Part shown: positions 23,030 through 34,974 of the stretch, in pieces
Position numbering within the stretch: position 1 is the stretch's first letter
How the letters are laid out: the number at the start of each line of letters is the position of its first letter
NCBI GenBank assembly: GCA_030447525.1
Contig: JAUJOR010000005.1
Span: 1 to 64,000 of the forward strand
Origin: Chloroflexota bacterium
GTDB lineage: Bacteria; Chloroflexota; UBA11872; UBA12225
Reading direction: 5' to 3'
Length of the DNA: 64,000 bases
The notes under the pieces: model-generated
The model's database searches: none
The model's input: the letters and a program-made list of their open reading frames with translations, nothing else
What the model was told of the DNA's origin: nothing
Made by a program: the position numbers and the translations under genes

Positions 23030-24169
23030 ATGGACGTACGACCGCTCTGCTCCCCCGCGGCGTTCTACGATGTCGAGACGCCCTGTCTGTTGCTCGACCT
23101 CGACCGCGTAATCGGCAACCTCCGGCGTCTCCGTGGCGCGTTCGCGGCGCTCCGGCCGCGGGTCTTCTACGCGGTGAAGGCGAACGGCGATCCGCGCCTC
23201 CTGGCCGCGCTGCACGCCGCCGGCTGCGGCTTCGACGTGGCATCGCTCGACGAGATCCGCTGCCTGCAAGCGCTGGGCGTCCCGGCCGCCGACCTGGTCT
23301 TCAGCGCGACGGTGAAGCTGCCTGGCCACATCCGGGAGGCCCACGCGCGCGGGATCGACTACTTCGCGTTCGATAACCAAACCGAGGTGGCCAAGCTGGC
23401 TCACCTCGCGCCCGGGGCCAAGGTGGTCCTCCGCCTCGACGTCCCCCACCGGGGCAGCCGCTGGCCGCTGGGCGGCAAGTTCGGGGCGCCCGAGAGCGAG
23501 GCGATCGACCTGCTGCGGCTGGCGGCGGCGCGCGGCCTGCGGCCGTACGGCGTGACCTTCCACGTCGGCTCGCAGTGCCTGCGCCGGGAGACCTGGCACG
23601 ACGCGATCCGCGTGTGCGGGCGGGTGTGGCACGCCGCCCGAGATGCGGGGCTGGCGCTGCAGCTGGTCAACCTCGGGGGCGGCCTCCCGGCCAGGTACAC
23701 CGAGGACGTGCCAGGCGTGGCGGAGTTCGGCGCCCAGATTCTGCAGTGGGCGACCGCCACCTTCGGCCCGGGCGCGGAGTACGCGATCGAGCCGGGCCGG
23801 TTCCTCGTGGCGGACGCGGGGACGCTGGTGACGACGGTGATCGGCACGGCCGAGCGCCAGGGGAAGCCGTGGTGCTTCGTCGACCAGAGCATCTACGCCG
23901 GCCTGCTGGAGGTGATCGGCGGGTGGACGTACCCGATGGCCACGTGCAAGGACCACCTGCCCAAGCGCCGGGTCACCCTGGCGGGGCCGAGTTGCGATAG
24001 CACCGACATCCTGGCCGCCGACGCGGAGCTCCCCGACCTGGACGTCGGCGACCAAATCCTCCTGCACACCGCGGGGGCCTACACTACCTCGTACCGGGAG
24101 TACAACGGCCTGCGCTTCCCAGAGGTCGTCGTCGTCGAGGCGCCCCTGGCGCGGGCGCGCGTGGCATGA
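23030..24169 (+). CDS. PLP-dependent decarboxylase, ornithine/diaminopimelate type
   Basis: 379 residues from MDVRPLCSPAAFYDVETPCL (a TTG five codons upstream is an alternative). Alanine-racemase-fold PLP decarboxylase: the PLP Lys is in VFYAVKANGDPRLL, followed by FDVASLDEI, the HVGSQ motif, LVNLGGGLP, EYAIEPGRFLVADAG, and the second-domain catalytic Cys in LAGPSCDSTDIL, then GAYTTSYREYNG. The CDSTD form and length (about 380) favour an ornithine-type decarboxylase, making putrescine and carbon dioxide, over diaminopimelate decarboxylase. Substrate is inferred. The stop overlaps the ATG of the downstream transporter (ATGA). Confidence 0.85.
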   Translation: MDVRPLCSPAAFYDVETPCLLLDLDRVIGNLRRLRGAFAALRPRVFYAVKANGDPRLLAALHAAGCGFDVASLDEIRCLQALGVPAADLVFSATVKLPGHIREAHARGIDYFAFDNQTEVAKLAHLAPGAKVVLRLDVPHRGSRWPLGGKFGAPESEAIDLLRLAAARGLRPYGVTFHVGSQCLRRETWHDAIRVCGRVWHAARDAGLALQLVNLGGGLPARYTEDVPGVAEFGAQILQWATATFGPGAEYAIEPGRFLVADAGTLVTTVIGTAERQGKPWCFVDQSIYAGLLEVIGGWTYPMATCKDHLPKRRVTLAGPSCDSTDILAADAELPDLDVGDQILLHTAGAYTTSYREYNGLRFPEVVVVEAPLARARVA

Positions 24170-25716
24170 GCGTCGCGCGCCTAGGCGCCGCCGGGCGTCC
24201 GTGGACGATCTATCCCGGCTGGTGGGTGGCGGCGGGGGCCTGCCTCTCCTTGGGGCTGGCCGCCGGCATGAGCTTCTGGGCCTTCGGCCTCTTCGTGGGG
24301 CCGCTCCAGGCGGAGTTCGGCTGGTCGCGCTCGGCCATCGCGGGGGCCACCAGTCTGAGCCTGCTCGTCTCCGGGTGCGCCAGCCCCCTGGTGGGGCGCT
24401 TGGTCGACCGGTACGGACCACGGGCCGTCATCCTGATCGGCACCGCCGGCACGGCCACAGGCTACCTCTTGTTGTCCCGCATGGGGGAGCTGTGGCACCT
24501 CTTCGCCGTCCTCGGGCTGCTGGCCTTCTTCCGCACCTGGATCTTCTACGTCCCCTTCACGACCTTGATCACCCGCTGGTTCACGCGGCGGCGGGCCACT
24601 GCCATGGGCATCGCCACCTCGGGCTTCGGCCTGGGGGGGCTCGTCTTCCTGCCCCTGACGGCGGAGTTGCTCACCGCCGTCGGCTGGCGCGTCGCCTTCG
24701 CCGCGGCGGCGCTCCTGGTCGTGCTGATCAACGGCGCGTTCCTGGTCCTCGTCCGCGACGATCCCCCGGCCGCCTGGGCGACCCACGATGCGGGCGCCGG
24801 CCCCGGCGCCCGGACGCTCCCCGACGGCCTGTGGCGCTTCGACGACGTGCGGGCTATCGTCCGGGCGCCGGTGTTCTGGCTGCTGGCCGCTGGCTTCGCC
24901 CTCTTCTTCTTCGCGCAGTGGGCCTTCCTCTTCCATGGGCCGCAGCTCCTCGAGCGCGCCGGCGTGCCCCTCCGGCACGCGGCCCTGGTATTCAGCCTCG
25001 CCGCCGGGCTGGGGGTCTTCCTGCGCCTGTCGTTGGGCTGGGCGCTGGACCGGGTCCGACGCTTCGAGCTGCTCGCCGTGGTCGTCCTCGGCACGATGGC
25101 GCTGGCGCTGCTTGTGCTCGGCTTGGGCACCGGCACGTTCCAGCTCGCCGCCTTCGTCGTGCTCTGCGGCCTCGGATCGGGGGTCGGGCCGGCGCTGGAG
25201 CCGATCCTCGTCGGCCGGCTGTTCGGGCGCGCGCGGTACGGTACGGTGTACGGCATCCTGGACGGAGTCGACACGGTGGCGGCGATCCCGGGGCCGTACC
25301 TCGGCGCCCTCGTCTTCGACCTGACCGGCTCGTACGGCCCGGTGCTCGCCCTCTACAGCGCCGCCTTCGCCGTCGGTGCCGGCGCCTTCGCGCTGCTCGC
25401 CTGGCTCACCGGGCGACGCCAATCGCCGGCCACAACGGCCGAGCGCGGGGACGCCACGCCCCGCGCCGGTGTCCCTTGCTCCTCCTCGAGGCCGGCGCCG
25501 GCAGAGGCCGGCGGCGCCGCTCGAGCGACGGTGGTCCGGTCATCCCTCGTCATCGTCGTGCCAGGGCAGAACGAGCAGCGCCGTGTCGTGCCCCGTGTAA
25601 CGGCCACACCGACGCCGGGCGACGCCGGCGCGCCCAACCTTCTCGGTCTCGACCGACGCGGCTTCCCCGAGGTCCGCCGACCAACCGTCACTTCCCGCGG
25701 CGGCACAACGATATAG
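24166..25716 (+). CDS. MFS transporter coupled to the decarboxylase
   Basis: 516 residues. The start overlaps the stop of the decarboxylase gene, so the pair is an operon. Twelve hydrophobic helices are visible; the loop between helices 2 and 3 has the MFS motif GRLVDRYGPRAVI. The overall look (SFWAFGLFVGPLQAEFGWSR, GIATSGFGLGGLVFLPL) resembles the monocarboxylate/oxalate-formate antiporter branch. It may exchange the substrate and product of the decarboxylase; this is inferred from coupling. The last 90 residues after LLAWLTGR are low-complexity and probably not part of the conserved transporter. Confidence 0.85.
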   Translation: MSVARLGAAGRPWTIYPGWWVAAGACLSLGLAAGMSFWAFGLFVGPLQAEFGWSRSAIAGATSLSLLVSGCASPLVGRLVDRYGPRAVILIGTAGTATGYLLLSRMGELWHLFAVLGLLAFFRTWIFYVPFTTLITRWFTRRRATAMGIATSGFGLGGLVFLPLTAELLTAVGWRVAFAAAALLVVLINGAFLVLVRDDPPAAWATHDAGAGPGARTLPDGLWRFDDVRAIVRAPVFWLLAAGFALFFFAQWAFLFHGPQLLERAGVPLRHAALVFSLAAGLGVFLRLSLGWALDRVRRFELLAVVVLGTMALALLVLGLGTGTFQLAAFVVLCGLGSGVGPALEPILVGRLFGRARYGTVYGILDGVDTVAAIPGPYLGALVFDLTGSYGPVLALYSAAFAVGAGAFALLAWLTGRRQSPATTAERGDATPRAGVPCSSSRPAPAEAGGAARATVVRSSLVIVVPGQNEQRRVVPRVTATPTPGDAGAPNLLGLDRRGFPEVRRPTVTSRGGTTI

Positions 25717-26163
25717 GTCCTATCGACCGGCGGTCGGCCCCGGCCGGGGCCGACCAGAGTCTGTAGGGCTGCACGGCGTTGCCGCAAGCCCGGTGGACGG
25801 CCGCCGACGCTGGCCGTACGACACCGTAACCGCCGTGACCCGAAGGTGCCCGACATGACCACAGCCTCCCCTGCGTCTCCCGACCGAGCGGCGCGCCGCG
25901 GCGCGCCAGAGTCAGCCGGTGCGCCCCCGGCCGGGGCCGGCCCCGGCCGGGGAACCCGGGCGCCCCCCGCGGGCTGGTCGGCCGGTGCGGCCCCGGGCCG
26001 CACGGGCGCGAGGATACGGCGCCACCGAGGATCGCCGGGGCGCCCCCGGCCGGGGCCGGCCCCGGCCGGGGAACCCGGGCGACCACCGAGGGAACGGGGC
26101 ACGGGCGCGAGGATACGGCGCCACTCGGTCACCCCGGCCGGACCGGAGGTACCGCCTCGGGCG
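25717..26163. other. GC-rich spacer with direct repeats before the hybrid kinase
   Basis: Contains an ATG at 25855 ([16 protein letters not shown]) that may be the true start of the following kinase in another frame, separated from it by the repeat cluster 25921-26124 where a frameshift could occur. No other feature seen. Confidence 0.4.
25921..26124. repeat. Direct repeats spaced 99-119 bp
   Basis: A 42-base GC block (starting GCGCCCCCGGCCGGGG) occurs at 25921-25962 and again at about 26040-26081. A second block CACGGGCGCGAGGATACGGC plus GCCAC occurs at 26001-26025 and 26100-26124. The repeats lie in the presumed N-terminal coding region of the kinase and could cause slippage. Confidence 0.75.
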
Positions 26164-26294
26164 CACGCGTCGAGTGGGCGCTCCGAGTACTGCTGGTCCT
26201 GTTCAGCGTCGTCTTTTGGGGTTGGCTGCTCCTCAAGCCCTTTGGCCCGAACGCCCGAGTCTGGTTCTCGGACCTCACGCTCACCACCGCCGGC

Positions 26295-29676
<3,382 letters not shown>

Positions 29677-29768
29677 CCGCGCGCCGCGGGGCGTACCCCC
29701 GCGTCCCGGCCCTCACCCCCGGCCCGCCGGCCGCTGGGCCCAACGAGCGACCAGAGGAGCACGAGCAC

Positions 29769-29953
29769 GCATGGTCCGAGAGCGGGAAAAACTGCGGGAG
29801 GCCAACGGCTCGCCTGCGCTTGCCCACTGGCGGCGGCCGCCGCCACGGACCTGGAACTGACCCCCGGCCTGGGTCGGCGCCACAAGACGGCCAGCACTGC
29901 CAGTGCCGGGGGGACTCCCGCCTCCCACAGTTTTTCCCGCTCTCCTATACCGT
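29769..29953. mobile_element. Small inverted-repeat element (MITE-like), about 185 bp
   Basis: Arms 29778-29802 (GAGAGCGGGAAAAACTGCGG and onward) and 29920-29944 are inverted repeats with one mismatch in 25. Looser similarity extends outwards (GCATGGTC against GCACGGTA). The interior has no gene. It lies between two kinase genes. The family is unknown. Confidence 0.6.
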
Positions 29954-30008
29954 GCGCCCCCTGCCCCTGTGCCTTTTTCACTGCCCCAAAGACCAGGGGG
30001 GTATATGT

Positions 30009-30030
30009 TTCAGCTAGCCCGCTAGCTGAA
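30009..30030. promoter_or_regulatory. 22-bp palindrome before histidine kinase gene, possible operator
   Basis: TTCAGCTAGC, CC, GCTAGCTGAA: perfect 10-bp arms with a 2-bp spacer, ending 16 bases before the ATG at 30047 and just upstream of its GAGGAGGG ribosome site. Its core GCTAGC and 10-2-10 layout match the palindrome at 58835-58856 upstream of parA. Confidence 0.6.
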
Positions 30031-30046
30031 CTAGAGGAGGGATGGC

Positions 30047-31261
30047 ATGGCAGCGACCGATGCAGTGCCTAGGAGCGGCGCACCGGGCTGGGGGGTGACG
30101 AGCGCAAGGGGATTAGCCGCCGTGGCCCCCGGCGTTCTGCCCAGGCTGGAACGGGGGAGCCGCCCGGCGCGACTCGCGTTCCTGGCGCCGGGCGGGTGGG
30201 GCCGGAACGGCGCAGCTGCGGCCAGGGCGGGAGGTGCAGTGGGTACCCCCCAAGTGGGTAGCCCCCAGGTGAAAGGGGCACCGGCCGGACGGAGGGCCGT
30301 CAGCCCGGCGGCCATGCCCCTCAGCCGTCATGGGGCTTGGGCCAGCGCCGCGCTCGTCATCGGCCTCCTGCTAGGATTCTTGCTTTCCAGGCTGACCAGT
30401 TGGTCGGGACTGACCAGCTGGCCGGCGCACGAGCTGAGGCCGTGGCTGTGGCTGTCCCTCTTATCGCTCGCCGGGGTGGCCGGGGCCTGGAGGGCTCTCT
30501 CCTGCAGGCTCACGCAGTCGCGGCATGAGGACATCGTGGCGCCGCCACCCGAACTGGCCCAGGCCCAGGCTGAGTTCCTGGGGACGGTGTGTCACGAGCT
30601 GCGCACACCCTTGACGGTCGTCTGCGGCTACTCCGAGCTCCTGCGCACGCAAGGGCTGGCGCTCCAGCCGGCAGCGGCCCGCATGGTCGAGCGCATCGAG
30701 GCGGCCTCCGGCCAGCTTGCCCGGCTGGTAGACGACCTGCTGGACTTCTCACGCATCGAGCGCGGCGAGCTGGTGGTGCAACCCGAGGACGTCGACGTGG
30801 TGCCGGTGCTCCAGGAGGTGGTAGCCGGGTTCCGCCACCAGCCGGGCGCCGTCCGGGTGCGCGTCGAGCTGCCGGAGTCCCTGCCGGCGCACGCCGATCC
30901 CGTCCGCCTGGCGCAGGGCGCGGCCAACTTCCTCGCCAACGCCCTCAAGTACGCCCCCCAGGGCCCGATCACCCTGCGGGCGCTGGCCGCTGGCAAGGAC
31001 GTGGTACGGGTGGAGGTGGAGGATTGCGGGCCGGGCATCCGGCAGGACGAGCAAGGGTACGTCTGGGACGCTTTCTACCGCAGCGCCGGCGTGGCCAGCG
31101 CGGGTACGACGCGCGGCACGGGCATCGGTCTGGCAGTGGTCAAGGCCCTCGTCGCGGCACAGGGCGGGCGGGTCGGCCTGGAGAGCGCCCTGGGCCAGGG
31201 CAGTCGCTTCTGGTTCGAGCTTCCCGTCACGGCCCCATCCGGCGCCCTTGCACCTCTGTAG
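30047..31261 (+). CDS. Membrane sensor histidine kinase
   Basis: 404 residues with GAGGAGGG before the ATG. The first 95 residues are low-complexity; two membrane helices follow (ASAALVIGLLLGFLLSRL and LRPWLWLSLLSLAGVAGAW). The kinase core has the H-box (FLGTVCHELRTPLTVVCGYS), N-box (NFLANALKYAP), G1 (VEDCGPGIRQDE), F (VWDAFYRSAG) and G2 (GTRGTGIGLAVVKALV). There is no receiver domain and no partner regulator next to it, so it is an orphan kinase that may act on the free receivers in the window. The sensory part between the helices is very short. Confidence 0.9.
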   Translation: MAATDAVPRSGAPGWGVTSARGLAAVAPGVLPRLERGSRPARLAFLAPGGWGRNGAAAARAGGAVGTPQVGSPQVKGAPAGRRAVSPAAMPLSRHGAWASAALVIGLLLGFLLSRLTSWSGLTSWPAHELRPWLWLSLLSLAGVAGAWRALSCRLTQSRHEDIVAPPPELAQAQAEFLGTVCHELRTPLTVVCGYSELLRTQGLALQPAAARMVERIEAASGQLARLVDDLLDFSRIERGELVVQPEDVDVVPVLQEVVAGFRHQPGAVRVRVELPESLPAHADPVRLAQGAANFLANALKYAPQGPITLRALAAGKDVVRVEVEDCGPGIRQDEQGYVWDAFYRSAGVASAGTTRGTGIGLAVVKALVAAQGGRVGLESALGQGSRFWFELPVTAPSGALAPL

Positions 31262-31341
31262 ACACCCTTGCCCATCGGTCCCCTGCGGTGCCTGTGTATT
31301 GCCCGCCCCGTCCCGCGCCCCGGCTTCCGCCGACCGCTGTC
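31262..31341. other. Junction between kinase and integrase fragment
   Basis: Short non-coding join; the integrase similarity begins abruptly within it. Confidence 0.4.
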
Positions 31342-31610
31342 CGTTCACCGGCCGGGGCCGGCTCTCCTACGAACGGGCCGAGTACCTCTTCAAGCGGCAC
31401 TCGCTGCGCGTGACTAAGAAGGGCTGGACGCTGCACCAGCTCCGGCACTCCGCCCTGACCCACCTCGCCGAAGCCGGCGTCAACCTGCCGCTCCTGATGG
31501 CCAAGAGCGGACACGAGAACCTCCGTTCGCTCCAGAAGTACGCCCGGCCAGGCACCGAGACGGTCGCGGCCATGACCGCCGCGCACGATCCCGCGCGGCG
31601 CCACTGGTGA
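31342..31610 (+). pseudogene. Tyrosine recombinase/integrase, C-terminal fragment
   Basis: About 89 codons: RLSYERAEYLFKRHSLRVTK, then HQLRHSALTHLAEAGVNLPL with the HxxR pair, KSGHENLRSLQKYARPGTET with the late His and catalytic Tyr, and a stop at 31608-31610. The N-terminus is missing and no ribosome site is present. It complements the truncated integrase at 6189-6702, which has the SAM-like domain and first Arg but lacks these residues. Confidence 0.8.
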
Positions 31611-31671
31611 CTCCACTCCGCGCGGGTTACGTGTCGGTTGGTGCCGCGTTCCTTAACGACACCCCGACTAG

Positions 31672-33211
31672 TACTACTTCGTTAGCAGGCAGGGTAGACT
31701 TGGGCATGGTGCTGCAACCTGTGCAGGTCCCGCGGGCGGGACCGGAGCCGCTGCCGGAACTGGAGTCGTACCTGCGGGCCGTTTGCGTCGCTCTTCCGGC
31801 ACCCGCAGAGCCGACCGACCTGGGAGAGCCTGGAGCGGTACGTGACGGGGCTGCTGACCGACTTGCCCCGCAAGAACTGCGACACCATCGCCGCGGCGGT
31901 GGCCGGCACCTCGACCGAACGCTTGCAGCACCTGCTGACCGACGCGGATTGGGACCCGCTGGCGCTGGACGAGGCGCGGGTGCGCCGGCTGGTGGCCCTG
32001 GGCCCGCCGGGGGCTGCTGGTGCTGGACGACACCGGGCTGCCGAAGAAGGGCACTGGGTCGGTGGGGGTGGCCCCGCAGTACTGCGGCGCGTTGGGCAAG
32101 GTGGCCAACTGCCAGGTGGTGGTCAGCGCCGAGTACGTCGCGGACGTGCCGGAGACCAGCACCCCCTGCACTGGCCGGTCAGCGCCCGGCTGTTCCTGCC
32201 CGCGGAGTGGGTGGCGCCGCGGCCCGCCGGCGGCGGGCGCACGTCCCCGAGGCGGTGCACGGGCAGACCAAGCCCGAGCTGGGGCTGACCCTGGTCGACC
32301 GGGCGCGGACCTGGGGCGTGCCCTTCGCCTTCGTCGTCGCCGACGCCGGCTACGGGCAGGCCCCCCGCTTCCTGGCCGGGCTGGAGACCCGCGGCCTGCC
32401 CTACGCCTGCGGGGTCAAGCGCACCTTCGGCCTGCGGTTGCCCGACGAGGTCGCGGCGGCCGCGCGGCGCCCCCGTCGCCGTACCGGGGCGCGGCCGGCC
32501 CCGGGTGCCCCGGCCGGCGCCCCTGTGGGACGCGGAGACCCTGCTGGCCGCCGTCCCCGACGAGGCGTGGGAGGCGGTCACCTGGCGGGAGGGGACGAAG
32601 GGCGCGCTGACCAAGGAGTTCGTCGCCGTGCGCGTCCACCGCGCCACCGGCAACCCGGACGTCGGGACGAACGGGCGCAGCGTCGCCCACGGGCGGGTCA
32701 CCACCGGCCCGGCGGGCTGGCTGCTGGGCGAGCGCCCCCTGCCCGGCCAGGAGGGCGACCCCAAGTGGTACTTCTTGTGGCTGCCGGGGTGGCCCCTGGA
32801 GACGCCCCTGGCGCGCCTGGTCACCTTGGCCCACGGCGCTGGGTGGTCGAGCAGTTCTACGAGGACGCCAAGGGGGCGTGCGGGCTGGCCGACTACCAGG
32901 GCCGGCGCTGGGACGGGCTGCACCGCCACCTGGCCCTGGTCCTGCTCACCTACAGCTTCCTGGCCACCCAGCGCCACTTCGCCGCCCGGCCCACCCCCAC
33001 CCGCCCGGCGCCCGGCGCCCGCCCCCCCCTCCGCGGCCGCCGCCGCCGCGCGCCGCGGGGCCCCGCCCCCCGCCCCGGCTGCCGACGTTTCCGGCCATGC
33101 ACCGCCGCGTCCTCCTCTGGCTCTTCGAAGACCTCGTCCGCTGGATCAAGGCTACCGATCCCATCCTCCCGTTTCCCACGCCGTACTATCGCCGCTGCTA
33201 ACGAAGTAGTA
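31672..33211 (+). mobile_element. IS701-family insertion sequence (decayed), 1540 bp
   Basis: Inverted repeats TACTACTTCGTTAGCAG (31672-31688) and its complement (33195-33211) are perfect and flanked by CTAG on both sides (31668-31671 and 33212-33215), fitting the known YTAR target duplication of IS701. Its right CTAG is immediately followed by the IS1182 element. Confidence 0.88.
31706..33201 (+). pseudogene. IS701-family transposase, multiply frameshifted
   Basis: Blocks of an IS701 DDE transposase appear in different frames: [97 protein letters not shown], and WVVEQFYEDAKGACGLADYQ. Shifts occur near 31770, 32000, 32170, 32470 and 32840. No full-length product is possible as written. Confidence 0.88.
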
Positions 33212-33215
33212 CTAG

Positions 33216-34970
33216 GAGGCTGGGTCACGGGTAGGCATGGGAGCTCCTCGAGCAGGGCGATGGTCTGGTAGGCTGCCTGGCATGCCCGAGATCCCACCGG
33301 AGCGGTTCAAGCCGTACACACCCAACGTGCACGCCGTCGTCCGCCTGGAGGAGGCGCTGCCGCCGGAGCATCCCGTCCACGTGTTCGTCGACCTGGTGCG
33401 GTCGATTGACCTCGGCCACTTCGTCGTGCCGTCGGGTCCCAAGGGGGAGAAGCCGTACCACCCGCACGCGCTCTTCGGGCTGCTCGCCTGGGGCTCCCTG
33501 CACGGGGTGCGCTCGTCGCGTAAGCTGGCCCGGCTAGCCCGGCAGGAGGCCACGTTCGTGTACCTGGCGGGGGGCGGGGCGCCGCCCTACCGGACGCTGG
33601 CCCGCTGCCGGCGGGACAACGCGGCGGCCTTCACCACGGTCTTCCAGGAGACGGTGGTGCTGGCGCTGCGGCTGGGGCTGGCCCGACTGGGGCACGTGGC
33701 GTTGGACGGCACGAAGCTGCGGGCGAACACCTCCAAGCACAAGGCGATGAGCTACGGCTGGATGCAGCGACGTGAGGGGCAGCTGAAGGCGGAGATCGCC
33801 CGGTTGGTCGCGCAGGCGGCGGCGCAGGACGCGGCCGAGGACCAGGAGTACGGGGTGGACTCGGATGGGTATTCGGTGGACGAGGAGTTGGCGCGGCGCG
33901 AGGCACGTCTGGCGAAGATCGAGGCGCTCCGAGCGCGGCTGGAGGCGGAGCAGCGGACAGAGCAGGGGCTCACCGACGAGCAGCCACCGGTCATTGAGGA
34001 CACGGAGCAACGGTCGTTCGCGGACGGCGATGCGCGCATGATGCTGCTCAAGCGGGGGGACTACGGCTATGCGTACAACGCGCAGGCGGCCGTCGACGAG
34101 GCCAGCGGCGTCATCGTGGCGGCCGACCTGACGAACGTGGCCCCCGATGAAGGCCACCTGCCGGCCCTCGTCACTCAGGTCCGTACGCTGCGCGCGACGA
34201 CCGGCCGCGACGACGCGACGCCGACGACAGTGAGCGCGGATGCGGGGTACTTCAGTCACGACAATGCGACCGAGGACGGCGACGGGATCGATCGCCTCAT
34301 CGCCGCCGGCCGCGACGATCCGGCAGCACGGACGACAGCGGACGCGCCGCGGTTCACGATCGAGGCCTTCGGCTACGACCCTACGGCCGACGCGTGGGTC
34401 TGCCCCGCCGGCACGCGCCTGCGGCGCCAGGTCACCCCATCGGGCGCCAGGGGACGACCGACGACCCGCCGCTACCAGGCGGACCCCAGTGACTGCCAGG
34501 CCTGCCCGCTCCGCGCCCGCTGCCTGACGCCCGCTGAGACGTACCGCGTGCTGGTCGCCCGCCGCGGACACGCCGCTGGGGCGATGCGCTTCAAGCTCCG
34601 CCAGCCCGCCGCCCGGCGCCGCTACGCCCGCCGCAAGGTGATTGTGGAGCCGGTCTTCGGGCAACTGAAGGAGGACCGGGGCTTCACCATGCTCAGCCTG
34701 CGCGGCCTGGTGCTCGCCAGCGCCGAGTACCTCCTCGCCTGCCTGGCCCACAACCTCGGCAAACTCCTGCGCGTCTGTCCGCTGCCGGTCGCTCGGCCAG
34801 CGACCGTGGTCGCGGTGTGACGCCTGAGTGGGGCGCTTCCGCTCTCTGCGAGGATCCGCGGCGGCCACGCGTGCCGGTCCCGCGGCACGACCAACCGGGT
34901 GGCCACCGTTGCGCCACGACCAGCGCACGCCGCGTCGCCCCTCTTCACCCCGCACCCGTGACCCAGCCTC
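33216..34970 (+). mobile_element. IS1182-family insertion sequence, 1755 bp
   Basis: Inverted ends GAGGCTGGGTCACGGGT (33216-33232) and its complement (34954-34970), flanked by CTAG on both sides (33212-33215, shared with IS701, and 34971-34974). Carries one intact transposase gene. It interrupts the VirB4-like frame to its right. Confidence 0.88.
33282..34820 (+). CDS. IS1182-family transposase (intact)
   Basis: 512 residues from MPEIPPERFKPYTPNVHAVV. DDE blocks: HVALDGTKLRANTSKHKAMS (first Asp), TVSADAGYFSHDNATEDGDG (second Asp), VIVEPVFGQLKEDRGFTMLS (Glu). A Cys-containing segment CPAGTRLRRQVT with D-C-QAC-PLRARC matches the zinc-like region of the family. It is full length with no frameshift, so the element may still be active. 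Confidence 0.92.
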   Translation: MPEIPPERFKPYTPNVHAVVRLEEALPPEHPVHVFVDLVRSIDLGHFVVPSGPKGEKPYHPHALFGLLAWGSLHGVRSSRKLARLARQEATFVYLAGGGAPPYRTLARCRRDNAAAFTTVFQETVVLALRLGLARLGHVALDGTKLRANTSKHKAMSYGWMQRREGQLKAEIARLVAQAAAQDAAEDQEYGVDSDGYSVDEELARREARLAKIEALRARLEAEQRTEQGLTDEQPPVIEDTEQRSFADGDARMMLLKRGDYGYAYNAQAAVDEASGVIVAADLTNVAPDEGHLPALVTQVRTLRATTGRDDATPTTVSADAGYFSHDNATEDGDGIDRLIAAGRDDPAARTTADAPRFTIEAFGYDPTADAWVCPAGTRLRRQVTPSGARGRPTTRRYQADPSDCQACPLRARCLTPAETYRVLVARRGHAAGAMRFKLRQPAARRRYARRKVIVEPVFGQLKEDRGFTMLSLRGLVLASAEYLLACLAHNLGKLLRVCPLPVARPATVVAV

Positions 34971-34974
34971 CTAG

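Larger units (their letters stand above)
29677..30046. other. Intergenic region with miniature inverted-repeat element and palindrome
   Basis: Contains the 25-bp inverted-repeat element (29769-29953) and the operator-like palindrome at 30009-30030 that precedes the next kinase gene. No gene seen. Confidence 0.5.

Noticed and set aside
29680..30017. C-terminal extension of the hybrid kinase in its original frame
   Set aside because: After the frameshift the sequence is Gly/Pro/Arg-rich and non-conserved, and crosses a miniature inverted-repeat element.
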